This document shows, piece after piece, positions 54,409 through 64,000 of a stretch of 64,000 nt of DNA. The DNA is taken from contig OY998177.1 in NCBI GenBank assembly GCA_963921935.1, forward strand, positions 7,467,754 through 7,531,753, written 5' to 3'. Under the pieces are notes generated by a model. That model ran no database searches. It had not been told where the DNA came from and saw only the letters and a list, made by a program, of their open reading frames with translations. Each line of letters opens with the position of its first letter. Within the stretch, counting starts at the first letter, position 1. Source of the DNA: Galeruca laticollis. Its lineage: Eukaryota > Arthropoda > Insecta > Coleoptera > Chrysomelidae. Position numbers and translations under genes: made by a program.

Positions 54409-57400
54409 CATTCAATACTTTAATGGGCTATTGCACATTGAAATTCCGGGTGACGGGATTGTACCCGAAAATTATATAATAGAGTCTACAAAATAAGGTT
54501 TTTCAACTTTCAAAATAGTTTAGTTAGTATCTTGAAAACGATTCAGAATATTTTGAATCATTGATATGCATCACACCTACACTAATCTTAATATTTCAAT
54601 AGGGTAGATATTATTATTAATAATAAAACATGCTCATATGTTTGTAGAGATTTGGATCTAGAAGAAAATATGTTCAATGTTCAGAAGCTAGTTACATAAA
54701 TAAAATGAAAAACGAATAGTTGGTAATTATGTGAAAAAAGTTGTGTAGCTATTTCAGTTCAATATCAAAATTTAACTTTCAGTATTGAGAGTCGTAATTG
54801 CTATTGAAATTTTAAATATGGTTTTGTAGGAAAAGTAGTACACATTTTTGAACTAAATAGAAAGTGTCATTGTAATTTTGAAAGATATTCCAAATTGATG
54901 TATTGTGACAAATTGATTGAAAGTTATATTGTAGAAACACAACTATTGGATACTCGATTGGTTACAATTAATTATAAACTCATTTAACTTGATAATGTGT
55001 TCACATCCTTTCTTCATAAGTATGTTTTTGTATACAGTGCATTAATAGTGCTTAGTTTTCATTAAATTACAATTCCACAATGTTAGAAAACAATATGTTC
55101 CAGGATGGGAATAACAAGGTGAGAGTAGTATACTATTTTAAACCAAAGAGAAGTATGAATTTTCATAGCACACCTGAATTTACCTGCCAAACGGAGTGAG
55201 GCAGGTAATAGAAGGTAAGTCATGAGAAGTCACTTCTCGAAATAAAATATGTTATTATTCCTTTTAAGAACCCGCATGTTTCTTATGGAAAATGGGTTCC
55301 ATTCGATGGGCTGAAATTCTAGTTTGATGTAGTTTATGATATTCTGATCAAACGTCTCCATAGGCACAATTGCATCTGAAGCAGTTGTTTTCTTAGCTGC
55401 TGTTAAGAACACCTTTAAAGGTTTCACAGATAATGATTTTGAAGTGTACGTTATGGTATGGTTGAGGGACTCGAAACAGCAATTTTTGAATGAGAAAAAG
55501 TAACCGTGAGTAAACGATAAATTTTTTCTAACCATATTGGATATCTGTTAATTTACCGTAATGTTTCATAAAATTTTTATTCGTTTTAATATTATCAAAA
55601 AACCATTCTAATAAATTTTGTGTGAACTAGCTGTAATGTATGTGTATCAGTTAAAATTTATTAATTCAGTTTCAAAGGTATGGTAACTACAGGTTAATAT
55701 ACTCTTTTCATTCCTCGCTTTCACTGAATGCGTGTAACAGTTGCACACAAATTCAATTTTTGTTGAGATGTGTAATATATCACTTTCCACACTTGTTATG
55801 TAACATGCTTACACATTTTTCTTTAGATTGAAATTCTGGACAAGATATTATTTTCTAATTTTGAGCATGTTTATTCAAATTTACTGTATTGTTTATTAAT
55901 AGTGATTGAACTATTTAAATCCTTTATTGCTTTATTCATTTTAAATGTTCAGGGTGAACAACTAGGAACGGCTGTAGACTTTCAAAAAAATACCTTTAGG
56001 AAAGGGACCCTGATAAATCGCTGGAAAATATTTTGCAGTCTCTAAAATATCCGCTAGGGGTGGAATGAACACTCGAAAACATAATACTGTAATTATCTCC
56101 CAAAAAACCTACTGATGGTGTCCTAAAAATACAATTAGGGACTTTTTGCCATTATTCTTCACATACTGGGGGGGAGTAAGGTTCAAACTTATGAACAAAT
56201 GTATAATTTTTTCGGTTTTCGACCGATATTAATGATTTTGGTGTCATTTAGAAGAGTCTTTTCTGTTTAATTAAATTGATAACATAGCTAGATAATTTTG
56301 TATCCGCTTGGTAATTTCAAATGTAAAATGGAGCATTTTTTAATGTTTAAATCCGATATCGTGAATCTTGTATCTTGGAATAGTATTAAGACTTAGATTA
56401 GCGGTTTTCACTAAATTCTTATTTTTTTAACCCCTTTTCATCAGAAATTAAAAAATGCCTCAATAAATTCGAAATATCTGAGAAAATGAGACTTTTTGAC
56501 ATGGCGTTGACAAAATTGTTAATTTGTTTATTTTTGTTAAGCATGTCTTATTAAAGAGGAAAAACTCTTTTAAATGACGCCAGAAACATTGATATCGGTT
56601 AAAAAACAAGGTAATGACATTTGTTTTTAATAAGTTTGAACCTTCCCCCAACCCTTACTCGAAGAATAAGGACAACAAGTCCCTAACTAAATTTTTTCAT
56701 AATATCATCAATATTTCAAAAATTGTACTTTCAGGAACCTTTAGTATGTCTTTTTTGGAGACAATCATAGTATCATATGTTTCCAAATGTTCATTCAACC
56801 TCCTAGCAGATATTTTAAGAACTCAAAAATATTTTCCAGCGAATTTTCAGTGTCATTTCTCTGAAGATTCTTTTTTAAGTTGTACCATGACTATTTTTTG
56901 AAATATGGTCGACAGACGGCGTTCTCAGTTGTTCACCTTGTGCTGATTAGGCACAGAAACATCCATAGGATGTCATCTAGAATGGGTGAGGTATATTATT
57001 TAGAGGTTTGAGTAATGTCCATACAACATCTAAGAGAATTATACTGTTTTGTTTTTGAAATGATGCATTTAGTTCATTGGTAAGATGTTGTTTCATAGAC
57101 ATTGCATTAACATCTACAATATGTTAAAAGGAATTCCTGAATGTAACATGAATGTTGCTTTTATTTCATTATAGAGACCTCATTTTAAGGAAGTTCTAGT
57201 AACATCACAGAATGTAAAAATGCAGCGCTTTATCATCGCTGAGAAGTTGTTAGGTTGTAACATCACAAAAGTTAACAGCCACAAGCTGCGCGTAAGCGGT
57301 TGTATAGATGTGCATGTGATGAGAATATGAGGAGAAAAGGAAGATCATTATCACGATGTGATGTTGCAATAACATGACTGTAACATTTATTTGCGGAGTG

Positions 57401-57840
57401 AGTATTATTTTCGAGAATTGTTTGTTAACAATAGTTAATTTTGAATGAACATCTTTTAACCCAAATAAATTAATGGTACCAATGAAATAAATATTCACTG
57501 ACCTGGATTCATTGATTTCAATTTGAAGCACTATGATGTTGGATTCTCAACATTCAACTGGAACACTGTAACCGTATAACGTCAAACTCCATAAATTCCC
57601 GTTCACAGTGTTATTTAAATAAATATAACTTTCAGGTACAAGCTTTGCTTATATTTCTATGTTCTCTTAAGTTTTTATGTCAAATTTCTTATATTTTTCT
57701 CAAAATTTGTTTAAAATTCATCCTCTACTTTTAACACGCTGCTTACTTGTCTGCTCAACAACGTACACTCCTGTTTTTGTTTTTATCAACTAACTTTTTC
57801 TTTTAAATATTTCCATATATCTGTAGATGAATACAGTATT
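54409..57840. other. no gene; small hairpin and possible mariner shred
   Basis: AT-rich. 55180-55205 contains the hairpin ACCTGCC...GGCAGGT. 55378-55505 on the plus strand reads VFLAAVKNTFKGFTD and YVMVWLRDSKQQFLN, which recalls the C-terminus of mariner transposases (WLRxxxxxFY pattern) but is too short to be sure. Nothing else supported. Confidence 0.4.
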
Positions 57841-57846
57841 TCATGG

Positions 57847-58092
57847 GTGTATTATTACAGATATTGCAAGAAATACATTGATCACAGCAAAAGATCACTA
57901 ACCAATCGGATCGCCTCTCATAAAAGTGACATTAGATTATCTCCATACAGATGTGCTTTAGCTGAACACGTGTTTTATGAAGGCCATTCTATGGATTACC
58001 AATGTGCCAAAATTTTGGCAATAGAAGGAAAGAAGATAGAAAACGTCTTTTTTTGGAAACAGCGTATATTGCAGAACAAAATTATTGCATAA
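57847..58092 (+). pseudogene. Penelope-like GIY-YIG endonuclease, C-terminal fragment
   Basis: It reads KYIDHSKRSLTNRIASHKSD, then CALAEHVFYEGHSMDY and AKILAIEGKKIENVFFWKQR. The order RxLxxRIxxHKSD...ALAxHxxxxxHxxD...A+IL matches the end of PLE nuclease domains. RT is absent upstream. A truncated dead copy. Confidence 0.6.
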
Positions 58093-58109
58093 TAGATATT
58101 TACGATATA

Positions 58110-58207
58110 AGTGTCGTAAAGATTCATATTACGAAATGAAATGGAAAATTTGTCTAGGCCGAGTTTGATAACCCATTGAATATCGTAATATGAATTTACG
58201 ATACGAA
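58110..58207. repeat. about 98-bp inverted-repeat (hairpin) unit
   Basis: GTCGTAAAGATTCATATTACGA at the left (given here as GTCGTAAAG, then ATTCATATTACGA) returns inverted as TCGTAATATGAAT and TTTACGATAC. Arms are about 27 nt. MITE-like. Confidence 0.6.
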
Positions 58208-58386
58208 TATAGTACATTATTTCACCTACTACCAATAATGTTAAATATTTAATCAAAATTAGTCAATATTCCTGAAAGTAATGATATTAGAATCATGTAA
58301 CAAGCAAGCGTTGCGCTCATTGTTGATTTATTTTGCGAACTGTCAATTTTGACGCGTTCACTTCAGTTTGGTATAATTGTATCGAC

Positions 58387-58766
58387 ATGAGTTCAGACTA
58401 TGAAAGTGTGGATTGTGATATCGAACTTGCTGCAAATAACACAATACAAACCCTAGTACCCGCTAAATCCCGCAATAGATACGAAAAATGATATACGCGA
58501 TTCGAAGGCAGGTGCAGTTCAAAAAAAGTCCGTGATATATCGGAGAAAATTTTATTAGCTTATTTTGCTGGGAAATCCAGTAGTGTCGCTGAAAGATATG
58601 TAGAAACATCCTTAGATAACAAAAAAATATAGCTACTAAAATAATGGGAGGAGAAATCGTTTCTACAAAAAACTCAATTGAAATTGAACACTACAATTCT
58701 TCAATTGCCTCCACGTCAGCTGGAATAAATATCACTAATTGTACAGTTGTGATTATTTGTTATAAT
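58387..58766 (+). pseudogene. tyrosine-recombinase/ZMYM-type (Crypton-like) protein, truncated
   Basis: From ATG 58387: SSDYESVDCDIELAANN, TLVPAKSRNRYEK, a stop, then FEGRCSSKKVRDISEKILLA and YFAGKSSSVAERY. The K-S-x-x-RYEK...F..W/C...ISExxLLAYF pattern is the SAM-like N-terminus of Crypton-type and ZMYM/KIAA1958-like proteins. After a jump the end reads IMGGEIVSTKNSIEI and SSIASTSAGINITNCTV, like the C-termini of the same group. The catalytic core is deleted between them. The hAT element inserted at the very end of this frame. Confidence 0.5.
58759..58766. repeat. 8-bp target duplication of hAT element, left copy
   Basis: GTTATAAT, identical to 62543-62550. Confidence 0.85.
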
Positions 58767-60583
58767 TAAAGCTTGGAAAATATGCAAAATGCATGTTAAG
58801 TGCATATGTGCATATTTCGCCATTTTTTGAATAATGCATATGCAAAATAAAATAATGCATATTTTACCGTATTTTTGCAAAAATTCAATTTTTTAGTGCA
58901 TTTTTAGAACAAGGCACAGTGCGACGGCTTGTCAGGTAGCCGCAATTCATCTTTGTATCGGGATTAGGACCCACTAATTACTATTTTACTGCCGTTCTTG
59001 TGTTAAACGACAGATGGTCTCATAAAATGGGATTATTTTTACATTTCTTTCAAATACTAATTCTTCACATCCGGCTTAAATATTTCGGTGGTTGTAAAAA
59101 CCATGGGTCTTAATAAAATAACCTTGCTAGCTCGTAAATGATATTCTTCATTCATTCCCGCTACCAGTTTTCAAACTATTAAATATGCTTTTGGGGAAGG
59201 GATTTCTTTTCCTTTGCTTGTCTTTAGAAAACATTAGTTAAAATTGATTTGGTAGTCCTGTAACAGTTTTATTTTGTACTAGTGTGCCTAAGCGGTATAT
59301 CCAACTGTATTCGATTATTATATTGTTAACTTGTGATTTCACTCCGTAAATCAAGTTTAAATACCTAATTCAGTTATTTATTACCCTTACTTAATAACAC
59401 ATTCCTATTGATCAACATTAGTATATTGAAATAGGTAGTCTGTTAGAATTACGTAGACCAAGAATTCTACCACATAATCTGTGGTAGATGTTAAATATAT
59501 TATTACACCCTGTATATGGTTGTTAATAACGTTATTAAGTCACTTCTTACCTTAGTTCAATTCATATTAACCATTCATAGTTTTAAACAGGTTGGCAAAG
59601 ATAGTCTCTGAGGTAGACATAACTTGTAGGTATATTTTGTTCGAGTAAATATTGACATATTCTAGTTCCTCCAAATAAACCGTTTTAGTATGGTATTCCA
59701 TTAGTTATATTAATTGTTTCTGACTTCAAGACCTTGTACAAGTGGTATAATATTCCAGTAAAGGAGTATGTTTGTCTGATATGCCGTAAGTCCATAGTTT
59801 TAAGGAAGGTTTCATATCTTCTTAAAATTGAGTTTCCCATGTTCAGGTTAACTCAAGGTTATTTTACGGATTGTACTATTCAGTACCGTGCACTCAAATT
59901 GGGATGACAAATATTGGGACTGGAGAATTAATTAGATATTATAAATCCATTTTCATGTTATGATTTTGAAAAATGACATTTAATGATTAGATATTTAGAC
60001 TGACAGATAACCTCGATATACGGCGAGGCAATTTTTCAAACGTCACATTGTTTAGTGATGATGTAGATGGTGTCAACTATCGATTTTATGGCGACTTGCG
60101 CGTGTAGAGTAAATAGTTATCAAAATTAAGGAGTATAGGGATTTATTTAAAATTAGGATACAATGGAGGCATTTGTGAGATATTAAATTACACATGCCCA
60201 AGGTTATTTGCGTTACATTAAATTGCTCACAATCTCTTCAGGTGGCACGATGATGTCATCAGATAGGTTGGCAGGGATGAAAGGAACTAACTGTTGACAG
60301 TGTATTTTTCTGATTTGAAAAATAGGAAGGGGAACACGTTTTCATTCTCTTCAAGTTTGAAGCATAGCAGTTTTTGGGGTGAGATATTTGGTTTAAAAAA
60401 AAAAAACCTTAACGTGGCGTTTGCCATCCCTCAGTTTGGGGATATTTATGTCTAACCCCTTAGACATATTCACCGACAAGAGTAACTTCGTTGGCGTATT
60501 TTGTTTGAGCCGAAGTTGGAAAGAGTTGTGGAAGAAAGCGGTGACCATTTTGTTTTGGGATCTACACTCTGTGTGCTGAACTT

Positions 60584-60892
60584 GTGCGTATGATTAATTT
60601 GAATGAGGCTGGGGTTGAGACCCTGTTGCTGTTGGTGGCATTATGGTTCATATTCTTCATATTCTTTGCTAATGACCCTTCAGGATTGGAGGGTTGTTTG
60701 AATGGGTGTGATGTCTCCAGTATTATTGGTAGCCATGTCCCGGAAGATTCATTGAGAGGGGCCGCTCTGAGGAATTTCCCTCATAAGCGAGGTGGTAGCA
60801 GAACGATTGGGAAGCGGAATACCCTAGGAAAGATGTTTTGTCGTCCGGAGCTAGGCGAGGGATGGACAACCATTACCTCACTCCTGGTTTGA
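60584..60892 (+). CDS. unrecognised 102-codon ORF inside the hAT element
   Basis: It is open from an upstream in-frame codon; the first clear ATG is at 60590 (MINLNEAGVE). It has one hydrophobic stretch (LLLLVALWFIFFIFFA, residues about 14-29) that could span a membrane, then a mixed C-terminal part with several Cys, Gly and Arg. GC is about 48% against roughly 32% around it. There is no family I recognise, no splice or promoter evidence, and no homology claim. It may be a captured fragment or chance. Confidence 0.25.
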   Translation: MRMINLNEAGVETLLLLVALWFIFFIFFANDPSGLEGCLNGCDVSSIIGSHVPEDSLRGAALRNFPHKRGGSRTIGKRNTLGKMFCRPELGEGWTTITSLLV

Positions 60893-62194
60893 GTTTTATT
60901 ATTTTTTTTATATTATATGTCCGATGGACTTTTAAATTGATTCGTCGATACTGCGGTTAAGTAAGAAACTTTTATGTTGGGTCTTTTCATTTAATCAAAA
61001 CATATTTATGATCTTCAATTATGAATAAGTAGTAGTAAATACCGCTGGCACTAGGAAGTCAAACAATTTATACAGGAATGTAATCAGATTATCTTTCAAA
61101 CTTTAAAATTTGTATAGAATTCACTCCTCCCTTATAGTTGATAAATTAAGAGTCTGTGTCGGTGACTTTATTTCCCTGGCGTTACGTTTTTTTTAAATAT
61201 ATTCATTTTAAGATTACTGTGCAATGTATTATACATAGTGGTTCATTCTGTAGTAGTGACTTGGAACAGGTCAATCAATGACTATTGTAAGGGTTGAAAT
61301 TGACAGTAAATTCATATGAAGGAGTGCCTTATGCATTGACCTTATATAATTGTCAATCGTACACCTGTCTTTCGCCTTGGTACCAAAGCTAATGACCAGT
61401 ACATATTAATATTTTGTGGTATGAATCATTAATTTCTTCCTATATAGGTAACGCAGAAAACCTTTTGACCTGGGAATGTAAAATACTTTGGTCAATGATA
61501 ATCTTGGTCAACATTTAAATATTTCTAGTTGTAGATACCCTGTTAAGCAGGCTTTACCTCGTTCATTTGTTATTATTATTTACTATTACTAGTTACTATT
61601 TCACATTTAGCTTGAAAGCATTTTAAGGGAATTTTGGGACATAATGTTATAACCGGAGTCATATTTTGTAACTTGAAGTTTTTCAATTATCTGTTACACT
61701 TATTTAAAATTATATTTATATGGTGGTAACTGAAAATCACTTAAGCATTTGTAATACCTTCTTAAGTAAGTAAAGGCTTTATAGTTTTTTTATATAATCA
61801 CACTGTTAGACAACTTGTAGTATTTTTGGCAACTGATTGGTGAATAGAAGATCATAAGTGAGGTTGGACTTTTATTCTTCTTTTCCATTTGCTGATTTAG
61901 GTGGGAAATAGAGCGTATTAGGCAAAAGAAATCAGCTGGCGCCTGGGTAATATAATAAGAGGTTTTGTAGATAATCTAACGAATTATAGTTGATATCCCA
62001 GTAATTTTTGGGACCACGTCCGTCTCCTCTGAAGTTTAGCCGCGGACATAGATTGACAACTGGGACAATCTTAACTTTTTCACTTATAACTCCCCCTTGG
62101 TAGGTATTAAGGTTAAGGGGAGGTTATAGTCCTTCTGTCAACAAGAGAATAATTTTGTGAATTGTGGAGTTTAAAGTTTTATCAAAGTTGCCAA

Positions 62195-62310
62195 AATGCC
62201 AAAACAACCAACCGAAAAAAATATTCTGCTAAAAAAGTGGATCAACAATAGAAAGGATTTAAAGATAGTGGATTCAACATCCGTTTTCTGCACAATTTGC
62301 GGTAAAACGG
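62195..62310 (+). CDS. hAT transposase first exon (BED-type finger start)
   Basis: It begins MPKQPTEKNILLKKWINN and continues KIVDSTSVFCTICGKT, then a donor-like GGTAAGC (62309). KxxxVDSTSVFCTxCGK is the first half of the BED-type finger of insect hAT transposases (CGGBP1-like group). The matching His pair and the catalytic exons should follow in the next exon but the element ends 232 bp later. A DNA-binding start without a body. Confidence 0.65.
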
Positions 62311-62542
62311 TAAGCTTAACAACTATATTATTGAAGTTTAATAATATAAATAAATAAGTATAGTGTTTTTTCACTCTGTTTTTTGTTTACCTTAAAAATG
62401 ATGTTTAGGTAATATCTATATAAAGGAGAAAAGTGCATATTTAAGAGCACAAGTGCATATTTAACTGCATATTTTGACCTATTTTTAGAGCATATTTGCA
62501 TGCATATTTTGGTATTTTTTAGTGCATATTTTCCAAGCCTTA

Positions 62543-62550
62543 GTTATAAT
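62543..62550. repeat. 8-bp target duplication of hAT element, right copy
   Basis: GTTATAAT, identical to 58759-58766. Confidence 0.85.
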
Positions 62551-62724
62551 AAATGAGGTTCGATGTTTTATTCATGAATTGATGCATTAAATGTTGTTGA
62601 ATTCATAATATTATTGTTAGCGTTACGTCTATATTCATAATAAATGGGTTCGTTGATTTATATGTCTCGGTTGTCACTCATTCTGCAAACTGTCAACTTT
62701 GACACGTTCATTCCAATTAATTTT

Positions 62725-62750
62725 ACTTTACCGCACTAGTGCGGTAAAGT
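62725..62750. repeat. perfect 26-bp palindrome
   Basis: ACTTTACCGCACT followed directly by its exact inverse AGTGCGGTAAAGT. It sits in the right flank of the split element. Confidence 0.85.
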
Positions 62751-62819
62751 ATCTCATTACGAAGCTCATATCAGTATCGTGATGTTTGATATTACATATT
62801 GGTAGTAGGTAAATAAAAA

Positions 62820-64000
62820 AACAGGCTTAAATAACCTTAGTGTTATCTATGTCTATGTTTTAGATTTTGAAAAAATAAAACAACATTCATAACAATCTCT
62901 AATTTTATGAAAAATAAATCAAAATTATAGTAGTTCATGATCAAATAGTCTGTTTATTGTCATATTGTTTTTTGAGTTTTTTGTTGATTTATGTTTAAAA
63001 TAATTTATTATAAAAATTTACAACTTCACCAAAATTCTCGATAGATTTTATGTAAGTATTTATCATTTTATTTAATTGTTAATAATGATAACATCGACCA
63101 ATTAATTTTAGCGCTTGAAAATGAATAAAAGTTATTCGAAAGCTCGGGAATAAATATCTGGAAGAGTTTACTCTGGTGTCTTATTGCCACATCTTCTTCA
63201 AAATATCCGTTGCAAAGAAGTTGGCAAATATCTTTCTTCGAATTATTTGCCCACTAGTGACCGTATAAATACAAGTGTTTTACCCTGTATAATTGAACAT
63301 TGGCATCAATAATTTAGTTAGTAGTACACACAATAACAATGGGGTGAATTTTTTATGCACATTTGTTAGGTTAAAAAGTTCTTTTTGACCCCATATTATG
63401 TGGTGCCACTTAGAACCAACATCTTTGTTACATTACAGAAAGAAAATATCGTTTTATAATTTCATATTTAACTTTTCTGGTATAGAAATAAGTAGAAATA
63501 TATTGTTTTAACTAAACAGACGTTAACTTCTATAATGATACAGTTTTAATGAAGTTGAAACTCAATTAAGTTCAAACTTTAATTTCGTAACATATGGTAT
63601 AACCAACCATGAATCGGAATTGATTTAGATGTATTCCAAACATTTATTAATAAAAACATACGAAATCAGAACGAATTGATATTTATGAAATTATCAAATA
63701 AAAAAGAACATGAGCTAGGAACCAATCAACAAAAGCAAAAATAATATTTGGTTTTTATTGTAACCCCCTATTACATCGAGGTCTTGTAAAACACCGTATC
63801 TAATCATTATTATTTGAGATTGTTAGCACTAACTTACTTTCAGAAAGAAAGTTATTTGTGATATTTTCATATGTCCTCGGAAATCTAGCGTGGGAGCTTC
63901 TCTCTTAAATAAAAGCTCCAATCGCGTGTTAGAATCCTCAATACCGGCGGTTTAATTAACTTTTACAGTAATCTAACGTAGTTTGTTGCTAAAATAGTCG
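62820..64000. other. no gene seen
   Basis: AT-rich sequence to the window end with no coding region or repeat that I can support. Confidence 0.5.

Larger units (their letters stand above)
58767..62542 (+). mobile_element. hAT element, 3.78 kb, internally deleted, recently inserted
   Basis: The ends TAAAGCTTGGAAAATATGCA (58767) and, inverted, TAAGGCTTGGAAAATATGCA (62542) differ at one base. Sub-terminal regions repeat TGCATATTT many times on both sides (58785-58920 and 62430-62530). A perfect 8-bp duplication flanks it. Only the first transposase exon is present (62195-62310), facing the right end, and no later exons follow, so the element depends on a transposase supplied elsewhere. 60400-60900 is a GC-richer passenger region. 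Confidence 0.85.
58217..62815 (+). mobile_element. element with inverted ends carrying a tyrosine-recombinase/ZMYM-type gene, split by a hAT element
   Basis: The left end TTATTTCACCTACTACCAAT (58217) and the right end, on the opposite strand TTATTTACCTACTACCAAT (62798-62815), are inverted copies. Inside are a partial gene (58387-58766), the hAT element (58767-62542) and a perfect palindrome (62725-62750). The sequence GCGAACTGTCAA-TTTGACGCGTTCA at 58336 recurs near 62685 as GCAAACTGTCAA-TTTGACACGTTCA. The assignment of the whole span as one mobile unit is my inference. Confidence 0.45.

Noticed and set aside
1..64000. tRNA or rRNA genes
   Set aside because: No cloverleaf with A and B boxes or rRNA sequence was recognised by eye. 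A tRNAscan-type search would be needed to exclude them fully.

Overview
The window looks like AT-rich, transposon-dominated DNA from an arthropod, most likely an insect. The evidence is the mix of families: mariner, hAT, a P-like element with a THAP exon, Penelope-like elements (PLEs), an R4/Dong-type LINE, an I-group LINE and a Ty3/gypsy element primed by tRNA-Lys(CUU). I cannot name the species. No complete host gene is visible. The only good host-gene candidate is one isolated exon on the minus strand (3681-3954) with consensus splice sites and a faint resemblance to RNF213-type proteins.

Layout. 1-965 holds a decayed mariner transposase. 1840-11345 is a patchwork of short terminal-inverted-repeat elements: three copies of one family ('X'), a P-like element with a THAP exon, its deletion derivative, two other MITEs, and a diverged tandem-repeat array at 5160-7075. 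11825-14659 is a mariner remnant split by a 2.36-kb hAT element carrying a decayed ZBED5/GTF2IRD2-like transposase. 17250-21290 is a decayed minus-strand I-group LINE interrupted by a PLE fragment that ends in a hammerhead-like motif and an (AT)n tract.

21969-27303 is the most striking feature: an apparently intact 5.3-kb DNA transposon. It has about 150-bp terminal inverted repeats, a 3-bp CAT target duplication and one uninterrupted 1513-codon gene. That protein combines two CxxC...HxxC modules, a possible DDE-type core, a FEN1/XPG-like nuclease segment and a C-terminal CXC cysteine cluster. The closest description I know is an Academ-type transposon of the nuclease-bearing kind.

28759-29240 is the tail of a pogo/Tigger-like transposase. 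30200-33308 carries two R4/Dong-type LINE fragments. 33309-43582 is a Ty3/gypsy element with very long LTRs (3.28 kb on the 3' side, the 5' copy truncated), with gag, protease, RT, RNase H and integrase but several stops in pol. 43668-45810 is a PLE bounded by inverted arms of about 640 bp. 48936-54399 is a full-length I-group LINE with both ORFs open, a 45-nt poly(A) tail and a perfect 10-bp target duplication, so it is a recent insertion. 57847-58092 is another PLE nuclease fragment. 58217-62815 is a tyrosine-recombinase/ZMYM-type gene fragment with inverted ends, split by a 3.78-kb hAT element that has a perfect 8-bp target duplication and retains only transposase exon 1.

The features are mobile elements nested in one another, not a coordinated pathway. 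The likely mobile or recently mobile ones are the Academ-like element, the I-group LINE and the 3' hAT element. The rest are decayed copies. Long stretches (7080-8545, 14700-17240, 45811-48925, 54409-57840, 62820-64000) show no gene I can support.
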